Shown here piece by piece: positions 25,982-34,532 of a stretch of 34,646 nucleotides of DNA. Location of the stretch: positions 1,386,955 to 1,421,600 of the forward strand of contig CP070780.1 of the NCBI GenBank assembly GCA_020346285.1, in the 5' to 3' direction. A model generated the notes under the pieces. It had not been told where the DNA came from. It did not search any database and saw only the letters and a program-made list of their open reading frames with translations. Made by a program: the position numbers and the translations under genes. Every line of letters starts with the position of its first letter. The first letter of the stretch is position 1. The DNA is from Candidatus Omnitrophota bacterium. GTDB lineage: Bacteria > Omnitrophota > Gorgyraeia > JABMRN01 > RBG-13-46-9.

Positions 25982-26530
25982 TTATGTTACCTTTTTAAAA
26001 GGCATTCCGAAAAGATTCAATAATTCGAAGGCCTCAGTTCTGTTTTTTGCTGTCGTAACTATAGCTATATCCATACCATGCACCATTTGTATTTTATCAA
26101 TTTCTATTTCCGGAAAGATACCCTGCTCGGTAATGCCGAGAGAATAATTTCCGCTTTCATCAAACGAATCGGCGCTCACCCCTCTAAAATCCCTGATTCT
26201 CGGCAACGCAACGTTAATAAGCCTATCCAAAAATTCATACATTCGCGCGCGCCTGAGAGTTACCTTGCACCCTATAAGAGAGCCCTTCCTTATCTTAAAG
26301 CCGGCAATAGCTTTTCTTGCCTTTGTAAAGGCCGGTTTTTGTCCCGTAATTTCGGCTATATCGCGCATTACGCCATCCAGAACCTTTTTATCATGCGCCG
26401 CTTCTCCCAGGCCGACATTTATTACAATTTTTACCAGGCGCGGAACTTCGTAGATATTTTTAAAGCCGAACTTCTCTGCCATCTTCGGGACAATGTCATT
26501 TTTGTATTTTTCCAGCAATCTTAGCACCAT
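25982..26530 (-). CDS. rplE: 50S ribosomal protein L5
   Basis: L5 binds 5S rRNA in the central protuberance and contacts P-site tRNA. The 182 residues show the family stretches [16 protein letters not shown] (about 29-44), [23 protein letters not shown] and [21 protein letters not shown]. The spacer before it contains a GGGGAGAGGG hairpin repeat whose GGTGAGGGG end lies immediately upstream of the ATG at 26530 and probably serves as its Shine-Dalgarno. Confidence 0.98.
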   Translation of the reverse strand: MVLRLLEKYKNDIVPKMAEKFGFKNIYEVPRLVKIVINVGLGEAAHDKKVLDGVMRDIAEITGQKPAFTKARKAIAGFKIRKGSLIGCKVTLRRARMYEFLDRLINVALPRIRDFRGVSADSFDESGNYSLGITEQGIFPEIEIDKIQMVHGMDIAIVTTAKNRTEAFELLNLFGMPFKKVT

Positions 26531-26532
26531 AT

Positions 26533-26568
26533 CCCCTCACCCTAACCCTCTCCCCTACGGGGAGAGGG
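26533..26568 (-). repeat. GGGGAGAGGG hairpin repeat between rplX and rplE
   Basis: Ten-base perfect arms (546-555 and 559-568 in the 26,000 range) enclose a 3-base loop, followed on the transcribed strand by TTAGGGTGAGGGG and the rplE start. A related copy lies at 29199-29252 before rplV. I recall this C-rich/G-rich unit as a dispersed intergenic repeat in many bacterial genomes. Here its tail seems to supply the ribosome binding site of rplE. Confidence 0.8.
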
Positions 26569-26576
26569 AATTTTAT

Positions 26577-26888
26577 TTAAAATACCTCTTTACACCTTTT
26601 GCAGAAACGTGCTTTTGTCCCGTCCTTTAAAACATTAATACCTATCTTCGTGGGCCTGTTGCAACCCTTGCAGAAAATGGCAAGGTTAGACAGGTGAATC
26701 GCGGACTCCTTCTGAATTATCCCGCCCTTATCTTCTTCCTTGGTGCGTCTCCGGTGTTTTTTTACGAAGTTTATACCTTCAACGATAGCTTTGTCTCGCC
26801 GGGGAAATACAGCCAGTACCTTGCCGGTCTTGCCTTTATTCCTTCCGGCCAGCGAGATAACCGTATCATTTTTCTTAATTCTGGACAT
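26577..26888 (-). CDS. rplX: 50S ribosomal protein L24 with zinc-ribbon Cys pairs
   Basis: L24 starts large-subunit assembly by binding the 5' end of 23S rRNA. The 103 residues hold the KOW motif (about 6-33, VISLAGRNKGKTGKVLAVFP) and KKHRRRT. In the C-terminal half two pairs, Cys73/Cys76 and Cys96/Cys99, could form a zinc ribbon, which E. coli L24 lacks. It lies 32 bases after rplN, and a repeat-bearing spacer of 46 bases follows before rplE. Confidence 0.97.
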   Translation of the reverse strand: MSRIKKNDTVISLAGRNKGKTGKVLAVFPRRDKAIVEGINFVKKHRRRTKEEDKGGIIQKESAIHLSNLAIFCKGCNRPTKIGINVLKDGTKARFCKRCKEVF

Positions 26889-26920
26889 CGTTAAAACCTA
26901 TTCAACCTGCGAAGTTTTTG

Positions 26921-27289
26921 TCAAATTACTTCAGGTGCCAGTGAAACAATTTTTAGAAAATTCTTCTCTCTAAGCTCCCGCGCTACAGGGCCGAAAATTC
27001 GCGTCCCCTTTGGGTTGCCCTGGTCGTCTATTAAAACTACGGCGTTCCTGTCAAATTTTAAATATGAACCATCGGGCCTTCGTATAGGGAAGGCGCATCT
27101 CACAACCACCCCTTTTACCACTTCACTTTTTTTTACAGCCGCCTCGGGGGTTGCCTCTTTTATATTACAAGTGATAACATCGCCTATTTCGGCGTATTTT
27201 TTTCCGGAACGGGCTATAACACCTATGCATGATGCTTTTTTTGCACCTGTGTTATCCGCTACGTCTAATATCGTCCGCATTATTATCAT
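26921..27289 (-). CDS. rplN: 50S ribosomal protein L14
   Basis: L14 lies at the subunit interface and forms bridges to 16S rRNA. The 122-residue length is standard. The sequence shows [20 protein letters not shown] at the N-terminus, [47 protein letters not shown] in the middle and the [11 protein letters not shown] end. Its ATG follows the rpsQ stop by one base. Confidence 0.98.
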   Translation of the reverse strand: MIIMRTILDVADNTGAKKASCIGVIARSGKKYAEIGDVITCNIKEATPEAAVKKSEVVKGVVVRCAFPIRRPDGSYLKFDRNAVVLIDDQGNPKGTRIFGPVARELREKNFLKIVSLAPEVI

Positions 27290-27290
27290 T

Positions 27291-27566
27291 TTAATTATAT
27301 ACCTGTATAAGCCGCCAACACTTGTTTTTCGAAATCGGCCTTGTCTCTCTGATTTTTACGGTATCGCCTGTTTTCGCTTTGTTTTTCTCGTCATGCGCTT
27401 TAAATTTATTATATCTTTTAATCGTCTTTTTAAAAACAGGGTGCACTGTTAAGTGACTTACCTTCACAATTATTGTCTTATCCGGCTTGTCGCTTATGAC
27501 TGTACCGATCATCTCTTTTTGCACCTTGCTGCCGGCAGCGAGACGCTGCTTCTTATTTTTCTGCAC
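27291..27566 (-). CDS. rpsQ: 30S ribosomal protein S17, GTG start
   Basis: S17 is an early-binding OB-fold protein of the 30S body. From a GTG at 27566 it is 91 residues, with [31 protein letters not shown] (about 21-51), [23 protein letters not shown] and W near the end. The GTG lies inside the last codons of rpmC (14-base overlap) and AAGGAG sits about 8 bases upstream. A later Met (residue 19) would cut off only the basic tail and is a less likely start. Confidence 0.96.
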   Translation of the reverse strand: MQKNKKQRLAAGSKVQKEMIGTVISDKPDKTIIVKVSHLTVHPVFKKTIKRYNKFKAHDEKNKAKTGDTVKIRETRPISKNKCWRLIQVYN

Positions 27567-27756
27567 CCTTTTTCTCCTTTAAAATCGTGTATAAGCGCGC
27601 TATTTCCTTTTTTGCCACCGCTATCCGGTGAGGTTTTTCAACCCTGCCCGCCTTCTGTTCAAATTGAAGCTTGAATAGTTCTTCTCTAAGCGAAATAACC
27701 TTATTATTTATCTCGTCTACGGTCATGTTTCTTATATCATCCGGTTTTAATGCCAT
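27553..27756 (-). CDS. rpmC: 50S ribosomal protein L29
   Basis: L29 lies near the peptide exit of the large subunit, where signal recognition particle and trigger factor dock. I chose the ATG at 27756, one base after the rplP stop, giving 67 residues that begin MALKPDDIRNMTVDEI. An in-frame TTG at 27777 would add seven residues inside rplP and is less likely. Two long helices (LREELFKLQFEQ, then RVEKPHRIAVAKKEIARLYTIL) match the family. Confidence 0.96.
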   Translation of the reverse strand: MALKPDDIRNMTVDEINNKVISLREELFKLQFEQKAGRVEKPHRIAVAKKEIARLYTILKEKKGAEK

Positions 27757-27757
27757 T

Positions 27758-28171
27758 TTAATGTGCTCTCGTAACAAATTTTGTTCTAAAAGGCAGCTTA
27801 TGCGCAGCCAGGCGCATAGAATCTCTGGCTAAATTGAGGGGTAGCCCCTCCATTTCGAAAAGAATCCTTCCTTTCCTGACAACCGAAACCCAGTGGTCAG
27901 GCGCTCCCTTACCCTTTCCCATTCTTGTTTCAGCGGGTTTCTTTGTAACAGGCTTATCCGGAAATATGCGTATCCACACCTTTCCGCCACGCCGGGTATG
28001 CCTCATAAGGGCAACACGCGCAGCTTCTATCTGCCTGTCCTTGATCCATGCATTCTCAAGGGCCTTAAGGCCATATTCGCCGAAATTTAAATTGGAGGCG
28101 GCAAGGCTTGTGCCCTTTCTTCTGCCTCTTTGCGCTTTTCGGTATTTAACGCGCTTTGGCATGAGCGCCAT
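27758..28171 (-). CDS. rplP: 50S ribosomal protein L16
   Basis: L16 helps shape the tRNA A site on the 50S subunit. The 137 residues start [25 protein letters not shown] eight bases upstream supports the ATG at 28171 rather than the next Met three codons later. Family marks include [39 protein letters not shown] and [16 protein letters not shown]. It overlaps the end of rpsC by 26 bases. Confidence 0.98.
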   Translation of the reverse strand: MALMPKRVKYRKAQRGRRKGTSLAASNLNFGEYGLKALENAWIKDRQIEAARVALMRHTRRGGKVWIRIFPDKPVTKKPAETRMGKGKGAPDHWVSVVRKGRILFEMEGLPLNLARDSMRLAAHKLPFRTKFVTRAH

Positions 28172-28826
28172 TTTTCTTTCCTCCTACCTCTTTTATAGCA
28201 AGTTTCTCACCTTTATAAACCCAAACTTTAACGCCGATAAGGCCATAGGTTGTATGCGCCTCGGTAAAGCCGTAATCGATATCTGCCCGTAGTGTCTGGA
28301 GAGGAATTTTTCCGTATTTTAAAGTTTCGCGCCTGGCAATTTCTGCCCCGCCGAGCCTCCCCGACACCTTTATTCTTAAACCTTCGCAGCCGGCGTCCCT
28401 GGCCATTTGAAGAGCTCTTTTCATCGCCCGCCTGAAGGGAATCCTTCTTTCAAGCTGTAGGGCGAGATTCTCGGCAACGAGCTGAGCTTCCGTAGCAGGT
28501 TGCTTAATTTCTTTTATATCTATGAAAACTTGCTTTTCGCCGACCATGGGTTGCAATGCGTCTTTCAAGGCCTCTATCTCTGAACCCCGCCTTCCTATTA
28601 TGACACCCGGCCGCGCGGTATGAATAATTATCCTGATTCGTTCGCCTGTCCGCTCTATCTCTATGTTCGCGATGGCTCCGCCCGAAAGCTTATCTTTAAT
28701 ATATTTTTTTAATTTCTGGTCTTTAATAAGGGTATCGTGAAAATGGTCTTTTTTGGCAAACCATCTCGATTTCCAATCCTTTATTATCCCTACCCTTAAA
28801 CCATATGGATGAACTTTTTGGCCCAT
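28146..28826 (-). CDS. rpsC: 30S ribosomal protein S3
   Basis: S3 lines the mRNA entry channel and has helicase-like activity with S4 and S5. The 226 residues show [20 protein letters not shown], the KH domain with [19 protein letters not shown] (about 74-92) and the C-terminal [22 protein letters not shown] plus [21 protein letters not shown]. The C-terminal tail is short and basic. It lies 2 bases after rplV. Confidence 0.98.
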   Translation of the reverse strand: MGQKVHPYGLRVGIIKDWKSRWFAKKDHFHDTLIKDQKLKKYIKDKLSGGAIANIEIERTGERIRIIIHTARPGVIIGRRGSEIEALKDALQPMVGEKQVFIDIKEIKQPATEAQLVAENLALQLERRIPFRRAMKRALQMARDAGCEGLRIKVSGRLGGAEIARRETLKYGKIPLQTLRADIDYGFTEAHTTYGLIGVKVWVYKGEKLAIKEVGGKKNGAHAKAR

Positions 28827-28828
28827 TA

Positions 28829-29176
28829 TTATTTCCTTTTCAAGGCGTCAAGCTCTATCAACACATGGCTGGTTCGTTTTCTTATCATACCAGCTCTTCC
28901 CATTGACATAGCCCTGAATCTTTTTAGCGTCGGACCCTCATTGACAACAACCTTCGAAATATAGAGATTCTCTTCCGTAAATTTCTTCTGCGGAATTCTT
29001 TTCGCGTTAGAGAGGGCCGAGTCTATAGCTTTTTTTAAGAGAGATGCCCCTTTTTTATTTGTATTAACTAACATATAGAGCGCCTCATCGACCTTTTTTT
29101 CCTTAAGGAGCCTGGCAATAGGCCTTAATTTCTTAGGTGAAATCCGTATATGCTTCTCTAAAGCTCTTGTAACCAT
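28829..29176 (-). CDS. rplV: 50S ribosomal protein L22
   Basis: L22 reaches into the peptide exit tunnel and takes part in macrolide response in other bacteria. The 115 residues match the family: [23 protein letters not shown] (about 11-33), SNAKRIPQK and the tunnel loop [20 protein letters not shown]. The spacer in front (29177-29270) is long for this operon and packed with palindromes; the probable Shine-Dalgarno is AAGGG about 9 bases upstream of the ATG. Confidence 0.98.
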   Translation of the reverse strand: MVTRALEKHIRISPKKLRPIARLLKEKKVDEALYMLVNTNKKGASLLKKAIDSALSNAKRIPQKKFTEENLYISKVVVNEGPTLKRFRAMSMGRAGMIRKRTSHVLIELDALKRK

Positions 29177-29198
29177 TTCTTAACCCTTTATTTTTCCC

Positions 29199-29252
29199 CT
29201 CACCCCTGCCTGCCGGCAGGCAGGCTTCCCTCTCCCCAAAGGGGAGAGGGAA
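29199..29252 (-). repeat. Nested palindromes between rpsS and rplV
   Basis: One hairpin has arms 29226-29237 and 29241-29252 with an AAA loop and is the same GGGGAGAGGG unit as at 26546-26568. Next to it a perfect 20-base palindrome (29205-29224, CCTGCCTGCC and its complement) sits exactly where the rplE copy has TTA, before the shared GGTGAGGGG tail. It looks as if one palindromic element was inserted into another. Confidence 0.85.
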
Positions 29253-29270
29253 TTTTTCCTTGATCCTGAA

Positions 29271-29555
29271 TTATGTTTTCTCCAGTGAAACTTCAGTCGC
29301 GGCGCCATGTCTTCTGAAAAACCTTGTCGGCGCAAATTCGCCGAGTTTATGGCCGACCATATTTTCCGTAACAAAAACCGGCATAAATTTCTTTCCATTA
29401 TGGACCATAAACGTAAGGCCTACAAAATCCGGCGGTATAATTGAGCGCCGGGCCCATGTCTTTACGGGTTTTTTTGCCCGCGTTTTCAACATCTTCTGAA
29501 CTTTCATTAGCAATTTTTCGTCTATGTATGGGCCCTTTTTTGTCGAGCGCGACAT
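29271..29555 (-). CDS. rpsS: 30S ribosomal protein S19
   Basis: S19 lies in the head of the small subunit with S13. The 94 residues begin [19 protein letters not shown] and carry [46 protein letters not shown], diagnostic for the family. It follows rplB by three bases. Confidence 0.98.
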   Translation of the reverse strand: MSRSTKKGPYIDEKLLMKVQKMLKTRAKKPVKTWARRSIIPPDFVGLTFMVHNGKKFMPVFVTENMVGHKLGEFAPTRFFRRHGAATEVSLEKT

Positions 29556-29558
29556 AAC

Positions 29559-30380
29559 TTATTTTCTCCTCTTTAATATATATTTGTCCGATGCCTTTCG
29601 CTTCCTGGTCTTTAGGCCTTTTGTTATCTTGCCCCATGGCGTAGACGGGTGCCTGCCGCCCGAGGATTTACCCTCGCCGCCACCCATCGGGTGATCAACC
29701 GGATTTTTCGCAACACCCCTTACGTAAGGCCTTATGCCTAAATGTCGCGACCTGCCGGCTTTTCCCAGGAGAATGGTATCATGTTCTGTGTTGCCTACCT
29801 GCCCGATGCACGCAAGGCAATCGAGTTTAATAAGCCTGACCTCGCTACTTGGCATTTTAACGTGGGCGAACCCTTTTTCTTTGGCTACGATGACAGCGAG
29901 GTTGCCTGCGCTTCTGGCAACTTTAGCGCCTCTCCCTTTTTGTAGCTCAATATTGAAAATCGGTATTCCAAGGGGTATTTTCTCTAAAGGAAGCGCATTT
30001 CCTACCTTAATTTCCGCATTTTCGCCGGAAACTATCTCATCCCCGACTTTCAGGCCGTCAGGACATATAATATAGCGTCGCTCCGTGTCCTGGTATTCTA
30101 AGAGCGCTATACGCGCTGTCCTGTTTGGGTCGTACTCAATAGCGATAACCTTTGCCGGAATATCATGCTTGGCTCTTTTAAAATCGATTATGCGCCATTT
30201 TCTTTTATGGCCGCCGCCTCTGTGGCGGGAGGTTATTCTTCCATATATATTTCTTCCTCCCGTTTTCTTTAAAGATACGGTAAGGCGTTTTTCAGGCGAA
30301 TCCTTTGTAATTTCCTCAAAGCTATAGCCTGTTTCCCATCTCCTGCTTGGCGTTGTTGGTTTGTGCTTCTTCATTCCCAT
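29559..30380 (-). CDS. rplB: 50S ribosomal protein L2
   Basis: L2 is a core large-subunit protein next to the peptidyl-transferase centre. The 273-residue length is standard. Visible marks are [19 protein letters not shown] near 60-78, [43 protein letters not shown] (about 209-251; it includes the universally conserved His of the HPMGGG loop) and the basic end [17 protein letters not shown]. It lies 9 bases after rplW. Confidence 0.98.
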   Translation of the reverse strand: MGMKKHKPTTPSRRWETGYSFEEITKDSPEKRLTVSLKKTGGRNIYGRITSRHRGGGHKRKWRIIDFKRAKHDIPAKVIAIEYDPNRTARIALLEYQDTERRYIICPDGLKVGDEIVSGENAEIKVGNALPLEKIPLGIPIFNIELQKGRGAKVARSAGNLAVIVAKEKGFAHVKMPSSEVRLIKLDCLACIGQVGNTEHDTILLGKAGRSRHLGIRPYVRGVAKNPVDHPMGGGEGKSSGGRHPSTPWGKITKGLKTRKRKASDKYILKRRK

Positions 30381-30389
30381 CTCTTAATC

Positions 30390-30668
30390 CTAGATAATAT
30401 CTATCTTCTCGCCCTGTTTAAGGGTTACAATCGCCTTTTTCCAATCGGGGGTTTTACCTTCGACGAATCTAACGCGCTTCTTTTTACCCCTTACGGTTAT
30501 TGTGTTTACCTTTTCAACCTTGACTTTATATATCTCTTCGATGGCTTTCTTGATCTCAATTTTATTTGCCTTCTTGTTTACATAAAAAAAATATTTATTA
30601 AAAGGCAATAGCTCCGTGCCTTTTTCGGTTCTTAAAGGGCTTATTATTGCTGAATACGAATCTTTCAT
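30390..30668 (-). CDS. rplW: 50S ribosomal protein L23
   Basis: L23 sits at the tunnel exit and is the docking point for trigger factor and SRP. The 92 residues show [16 protein letters not shown] at the N-terminus, [30 protein letters not shown] in the middle and [16 protein letters not shown] at the end. It overlaps the rplD stop by four bases. Confidence 0.97.
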   Translation of the reverse strand: MKDSYSAIISPLRTEKGTELLPFNKYFFYVNKKANKIEIKKAIEEIYKVKVEKVNTITVRGKKKRVRFVEGKTPDWKKAIVTLKQGEKIDII

Positions 30669-31321
30669 TGCGTAACCTTTTTGTTCAGGTATTCGGCTAC
30701 TTTCTTCGTCATAACTATGTGCTCATTCGACAGGACATCAAGCGCCGTAGCCTCGTTTATCTTTTTCAATGTAAGATTTTTTATATTCCTACTTGCCAGG
30801 TACAAATTTTTATCTATCTTTTCTGCGAGAAGCAGGACGCGCTCTTTTTTTATATTTATTCTCTTGAAGCGTTTCGCAAAATCTCTGGTCTTCGGCTTAT
30901 CTATAGATTCTTCTTCAAGGGCTAAAATTTTTCTACTTTTTAGTTTCGCGTTCAAGCTCGATATAAAGGCGCTTCTTTTCATTTTTTTGGGCATGCTATA
31001 TCTAAAATCTCTCGGATGCGGCCCAAAAGCAATGCCGCCGCTCCGCCAGACGGGATTTCTTGTAGAGCCGAATCTTGCCCTTCCCGTTCCTTTCTGCCTC
31101 CATGGTTTTTTACCGCCGCCCCTGACATCGCCCCTCGTTTTGGTTGCGGCCGTACCTCTTCTCTGATTCGCCCTGTACATTGTAACAGACTGGTATAGAA
31201 GCACTTTATTAATATTGCCATTAAATATATTTTTATCCAACTCTACTGTATCTATTTTCTTTCCGTGCGAATCGAATAGTGGAATCTGATTTAGTTCGCT
31301 GTCAGCTTTTGTCTTTGACAT
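30665..31321 (-). CDS. rplD: 50S ribosomal protein L4
   Basis: L4 binds 23S rRNA, reaches into the exit tunnel and represses the S10 operon in E. coli. The 218 residues hold the extended loop [52 protein letters not shown] (about 50-101) and the globular domain ending [13 protein letters not shown]. Its N-terminus is about ten residues longer than usual, and the ATG at 31321 lies 20 bases inside rplC. There is no long leader before rpsJ of the kind used for L4-mediated control in E. coli. Confidence 0.97.
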   Translation of the reverse strand: MSKTKADSELNQIPLFDSHGKKIDTVELDKNIFNGNINKVLLYQSVTMYRANQRRGTAATKTRGDVRGGGKKPWRQKGTGRARFGSTRNPVWRSGGIAFGPHPRDFRYSMPKKMKRSAFISSLNAKLKSRKILALEEESIDKPKTRDFAKRFKRINIKKERVLLLAEKIDKNLYLASRNIKNLTLKKINEATALDVLSNEHIVMTKKVAEYLNKKVTQ

Positions 31322-31967
31322 CTTCTCGTCTCTCTTTTGGCGGCCTCTTCTTTGCGTATCTAACTACTAAAAGGCTGCCCTTATGTCCCGGGACGCCGCC
31401 TTTCACGCTCAATATACCTTTTTTTTCATCTACGGCTATGACTTCCAGGTTCTGTATGGTCCTTTTTATATTACCCATATGCCCGGGCAAATGTTGCCCC
31501 TTGAACACCCTTGAAGGAAAAGAGCTTGCTCCGATAGAGCCGGGCGCCCGATGAAACATGGAACCGTGCCCCTTGTCGCCTCCGTGCCAGTTCCATCTTT
31601 TAATCCCGCCTTGAAAGCCCTTTCCGATGGTTACGCCGGTCACGTCCACATAGTCACCGTTCTTAAAGATGTTAACGCCGATGGTGTCTCCGGCCTTATA
31701 GGTAGGTTCGTCATCCATTCGTATCTCTTTAACCACTTTTTTTGGGCTTATCTTCAGTTTTTTAAACCACTTCTTTTGGGCTTTATTTACCTTTTCCTCC
31801 TTCACGTCTTTGTAGCCTAAAACTACGGCGCAATATCCGGCTTTCTCTTTTGTCCGCGTTCCGAGGACAGAGCAGGGTCCGGTTTCAATGAGGGTAACGG
31901 GTATAAAGCGGCCCTCCTGGTCAAAAATACTTGTCATGCCTATCTTTTTTCCGAGTATACCTGTCAT
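31302..31967 (-). CDS. rplC: 50S ribosomal protein L3
   Basis: L3 is an early-assembly protein whose loop approaches the peptidyl-transferase centre. The 221 residues begin [28 protein letters not shown]. The conserved loop runs [55 protein letters not shown] (about 117-171). Where E. coli has a methylated Gln in the GQMG stretch, this protein has GHMG. It overlaps rpsJ by four bases. Confidence 0.97.
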   Translation of the reverse strand: MTGILGKKIGMTSIFDQEGRFIPVTLIETGPCSVLGTRTKEKAGYCAVVLGYKDVKEEKVNKAQKKWFKKLKISPKKVVKEIRMDDEPTYKAGDTIGVNIFKNGDYVDVTGVTIGKGFQGGIKRWNWHGGDKGHGSMFHRAPGSIGASSFPSRVFKGQHLPGHMGNIKRTIQNLEVIAVDEKKGILSVKGGVPGHKGSLLVVRYAKKRPPKERREDVKDKS

Positions 31968-32305
31968 AATCCCTTTATCTCCACGTTAACACCTGCCGGC
32001 AAATCGAGTTTTCTCAGCGCATCGATTGTTTTGGCGGAAGGGTTTACTATTTCAAGGAGTCGCTTGTGCGTTTTAATCTGAAACTGTTCCCTGGACTTCT
32101 TGTCAATATGCGGCGACCTCAATACCGTAAAGACCTCTCTTTTTGTCGGAAGAGGTACCGGTCCGGAAACAATAGCCCCCGTCCTTTTCACGGTTTCGAC
32201 AATTTCTCCGCAGGATGAGTCTAAGATTCTATGGTCATACGCCATAAGCCTTATTCTCAGCCTTACCATTTTTTCCGTTTTTATCTTTGCCGTTTTAGCG
32301 CTCAT
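31964..32305 (-). CDS. rpsJ: 30S ribosomal protein S10
   Basis: S10 is part of the 30S head and, in its free form, pairs with NusB in antitermination. The 113 residues match the family from [16 protein letters not shown] (about 14-29) through [39 protein letters not shown] to [10 protein letters not shown] basic N-terminal extension ([12 protein letters not shown]) precedes the usual start; GAGGT upstream of the ATG at 32305 supports the longer form. It lies 39 bases after tuf. Confidence 0.97.
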   Translation of the reverse strand: MSAKTAKIKTEKMVRLRIRLMAYDHRILDSSCGEIVETVKRTGAIVSGPVPLPTKREVFTVLRSPHIDKKSREQFQIKTHKRLLEIVNPSAKTIDALRKLDLPAGVNVEIKGL

Positions 32306-32344
32306 GTTAACTAACCTCTTTCAACCTCGCAGGTCAAACAATGG

Positions 32345-33541
32345 TTATTCGATAACCTCCGTTATTACGCCTGCGCCTACGGTGTGCCCGCCTTCGCGTA
32401 TGGCGAAACGTAAGCCTTTTTCCATGGCTATGGGTTCTATGAGTGCGATTTCAATGGTGATGTTGTCTCCCGGCATAACCATTTCCACGTCTTTAGGGAG
32501 AGTGGCTGATCCTGTAACGTCTGTGGTCCTGAAGTAGAACTGTGGCCTGTAGCCGTTGAAGAAGGGGGTATGGCGGCCTCCCTCTTCTTTTGTCAGGATG
32601 TATATCTCTCCTTTAAACTTCGTGTGGGGGGTTATGCTTCCGGGTTTTGCCAGAACCTGCCCTCTCATGAGGGCTTTTTTGTCCACGCCTCTTAGGAGGA
32701 CACCTATATTATCGCCGGCTTGCCCCTGGTCAAGAATCTTTCTGAACATTTCGACGCCTGTTACGATGGTTTTCTTGGTGGGCTTTAAACCGACGATTTC
32801 AATCTCTTCTCCGGTCTTTATCTGGCCGCGTTCGACTCTTCCTGTGCCTACTGTGCCACGTCCTGTGATTGAGAATACGTCTTCTATGGGCATAAGGAAG
32901 GGTTTGTCTATGTCTCTTTTCGGGGTGGGGATGAATTCATCGACTGCTTTCAAGAGCTCGAAAATGGGCTTGTTGCTCTCCGGGTCTTCGGGTTTTTGCA
33001 TGGCTTTAAGAGCGCTTCCTTTTATTACGGGGGTTTTGTCTCCGGGGAATTTGTACTTTGTAAGGAGCTCTCTTACTTCGAGTTCTACCAGTTCTAAGAG
33101 TTCTTTATCATCTACGAGGTCTATTTTATTGAGGAAAACTACTACTGCGGGAACGTTGACTTGCCGCGCAAGGAGGATGTGCTCTCTTGTCTGTGGCATG
33201 GGGCCGTCTGCTGCGGATACTACGAGGATTGCGCCATCCATCTGGGCAGCGCCTGTAATCATATTTTTAATGTAATCCGCGTGCCCCGGGCAATCGATAT
33301 GCGCGTAGTGGCGCTTCTCTGTTTCGTATTCAACGTGGGCTACGGCTATAGTAAGGATTTTGGATTTATCCCGAACCGCACCGCCTTTTGCTATTTCTTC
33401 ATAGCTCTTTGCCTGGGCCTGGCCTTTTTTGGATAGGACCTTGGTTATGCAGCTTGTGAGAACCGTCTTTCCGTGGTCTATGTGCCCTATCGTACCTATA
33501 TTTATATGCGGTTTTGTGCGTTCGAATTTTTGCTTAGCCAT
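32345..33541 (-). CDS. tuf: Elongation factor Tu with unusual switch I region
   Basis: EF-Tu carries aminoacyl-tRNA to the ribosome as a GTP complex. All three domains are present in 398 residues. G1 is GHIDHGKTV (19-27), with Val27 where most have Thr. G3 is DCPGH (83-87) and G4 is NKID (138-141). The effector stretch usually reading RGITI is KILTI here (61-65): the Thr (64) that binds the magnesium remains, but the Arg-Gly is replaced. The preceding loop is [12 protein letters not shown] recall a similar loop in planctomycete EF-Tu. The start ATG has AAGGAGG upstream; tRNA-Thr ends 24 bases before it, an arrangement known from tufB operons. Confidence 0.97.
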   Translation of the reverse strand: MAKQKFERTKPHINIGTIGHIDHGKTVLTSCITKVLSKKGQAQAKSYEEIAKGGAVRDKSKILTIAVAHVEYETEKRHYAHIDCPGHADYIKNMITGAAQMDGAILVVSAADGPMPQTREHILLARQVNVPAVVVFLNKIDLVDDKELLELVELEVRELLTKYKFPGDKTPVIKGSALKAMQKPEDPESNKPIFELLKAVDEFIPTPKRDIDKPFLMPIEDVFSITGRGTVGTGRVERGQIKTGEEIEIVGLKPTKKTIVTGVEMFRKILDQGQAGDNIGVLLRGVDKKALMRGQVLAKPGSITPHTKFKGEIYILTKEEGGRHTPFFNGYRPQFYFRTTDVTGSATLPKDVEMVMPGDNITIEIALIEPIAMEKGLRFAIREGGHTVGAGVITEVIE

Positions 33542-34217
33542 ATTTTACCTCCTTGTAATCGCCAGAGCCCACGGCCGGATTTGAACCGGCGACCCCATCC
33601 TTACCATGGATGTGCTCTACCAACTGAGCTACATGGGCATATTCTCTTGCCCATTCTTTTATAATACCTAAAAGTTTTGTATTATGAACATATATGGTAA
33701 TGGTGCCGAATTCCGAATGTTTTTTTGAGCTTGAGTTACTCCTGTTTTTTAAAATCGTTGTTTTTGTAAATTGTTTTAAAGAGAGCCCTAAAAAATCTGA
33801 CCAATATTCCCTTGCCTTTTTCTGTGAAATATCGGGATATATAATTAAGGACAATTTTATTTTATCGGTCCTGACACCGCATATAACTTTTAAAAATTTA
33901 ACAAAAATTTTCACAAGCGCCGGATTTGAGTTTGAAAAACGTATAGAATTTTTATTTTTTGTATTTCCTTCCGTAAGATAAAGCCCGAGTGCCATCGCCT
34001 TCAAATGCTCTTCCTCCGGCGTGAGCGATGTTAAGACATTAAAAGGATCGCCTGTCTTATTATTTTTTATATATGAAGCTTCTTTACGACTTCTCATTAT
34101 AATATTATTATTATACAATATATCCCTTATTTTTCTCGTCGAGAGACTGAACATGGCGGCCGTTTCGTTAATAGAATTTCCTTTTTTGTAAGTCCTTATA
34201 ATTGCACTAACTTGCAT
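33534..34217 (-). CDS. HTH plus LAGLIDADG-like protein whose frame runs through tRNA-Thr
   Basis: The 227-residue frame has an N-terminal helix-turn-helix-like part (about 14-45, [20 protein letters not shown]) and a LAGLIDADG-like core with ALGLYLTEG (76-84), [17 protein letters not shown] and a second strand-rich half, [19 protein letters not shown]. Such small proteins relate to homing endonucleases, but some act as regulators. GAAGGAC seven bases before the ATG at 34217 is a fair Shine-Dalgarno. Residues about 194-217 are encoded by the tRNA gene itself, and the TAA stop overlaps codons 2-3 of tuf. The natural protein probably ended near residue 190, so its own stop seems to be lost. Whether it still cuts DNA cannot be told. 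Confidence 0.7.
   Translation of the reverse strand: MQVSAIIRTYKKGNSINETAAMFSLSTRKIRDILYNNNIIMRSRKEASYIKNNKTGDPFNVLTSLTPEEEHLKAMALGLYLTEGNTKNKNSIRFSNSNPALVKIFVKFLKVICGVRTDKIKLSLIIYPDISQKKAREYWSDFLGLSLKQFTKTTILKNRSNSSSKKHSEFGTITIYVHNTKLLGIIKEWAREYAHVAQLVEHIHGKDGVAGSNPAVGSGDYKEVKYG
33566..33638 (-). tRNA. tRNA-Thr (anticodon GGU)
   Basis: A complete 73-base cloverleaf: acceptor GCCCATG pairs with CGTGGGC, the D arm has GCTC and GAGC, the anticodon stem CATCC/GGATG holds loop ATGGTAA with anticodon GGT (33603-33605), and the T arm is GCCGG-TTCAAAT-CCGGC. The discriminator base is U, and CCA is not encoded. It lies just upstream of tuf in the same direction, probably cotranscribed. Confidence 0.97.
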
Positions 34218-34268
34218 CTTTATGTCCTTCTGTAGGAGAAACTCGTCCGCAAGGTTAACAAGTTACCC

Positions 34269-34296
34269 AATATACCATATAAATTTTTTTTGTCAA
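34269..34296 (-). promoter_or_regulatory. Sigma70 promoter of the tRNA-Thr/tuf/ribosomal operon
   Basis: A perfect -35 TTGACA (34291-34296) and a -10 TATATT (34269-34274) are 16 bases apart, in an A/T-rich setting. Transcription would start near 34262, about 45 bases before the HTH/LAGLIDADG start codon. No other good promoter is evident before tuf, so the small ORF, the tRNA and the ribosomal genes probably share this transcript. Confidence 0.75.
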
Positions 34297-34348
34297 GGAT
34301 TTTTTTAAGATTTTTTTAGGTTTTCTAAAAGGTAGGTTTTAATAATAA

Positions 34349-34462
34349 ATTCCGCGCTTTTTTCTCCGAAGCCGCAGCCATTCAAGAACAGTATTATCAA
34401 CTCCCCTTCCTATTAGGAAGGGATACAGGCCGCCGTAGGCGGCCGTCATAAGGGAAACCTTA
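34349..34462. repeat. Hairpin-rich direct repeat, copy 1
   Basis: 114 bases that recur 184 bases further on (34533-34646) with five differences. Inside are a 9-base-arm palindrome (CCCTTCCTA and complement), a GGCCGCC/GGCGGCC hairpin and half of an AAGGGAAACC/GGTTTCCCTT hairpin. A frame of 81 codons crosses both copies on the minus strand, but I take it to be a by-product of the repeat. No other gene is seen from 34218 to the window end. Confidence 0.9.
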
Positions 34463-34532
34463 GGTTTCCCTTTGAAATGATTTGGGCGCAAGCCTTTTTG
34501 CCGAAGGCAAAAAGCTGAGGAGAAAAAAGTAT
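34463..34532. other. Spacer between the two direct repeats, itself hairpin-forming
   Basis: It holds the second arm of the AAGGGAAACC hairpin, a CTTTTTGCC/GGCAAAAAG hairpin with a GAA loop (about 34492-34512) and the first arm (34519-34529) of an 11-base stem whose partner (34541-34551) lies in repeat copy 2. Nearly every base of the unit can pair. No gene is seen. Confidence 0.7.

Noticed and set aside
27757-27777. N-terminal extension of L29 from an upstream TTG
   Set aside because: It lies within rplP, and the ATG one base after the rplP stop gives the normal L29 length.
32556-33275. Plus-strand frame of 239 codons inside tuf
   Set aside because: Antisense shadow of a strongly conserved gene; the codon bias of tuf removes stops on the other strand.
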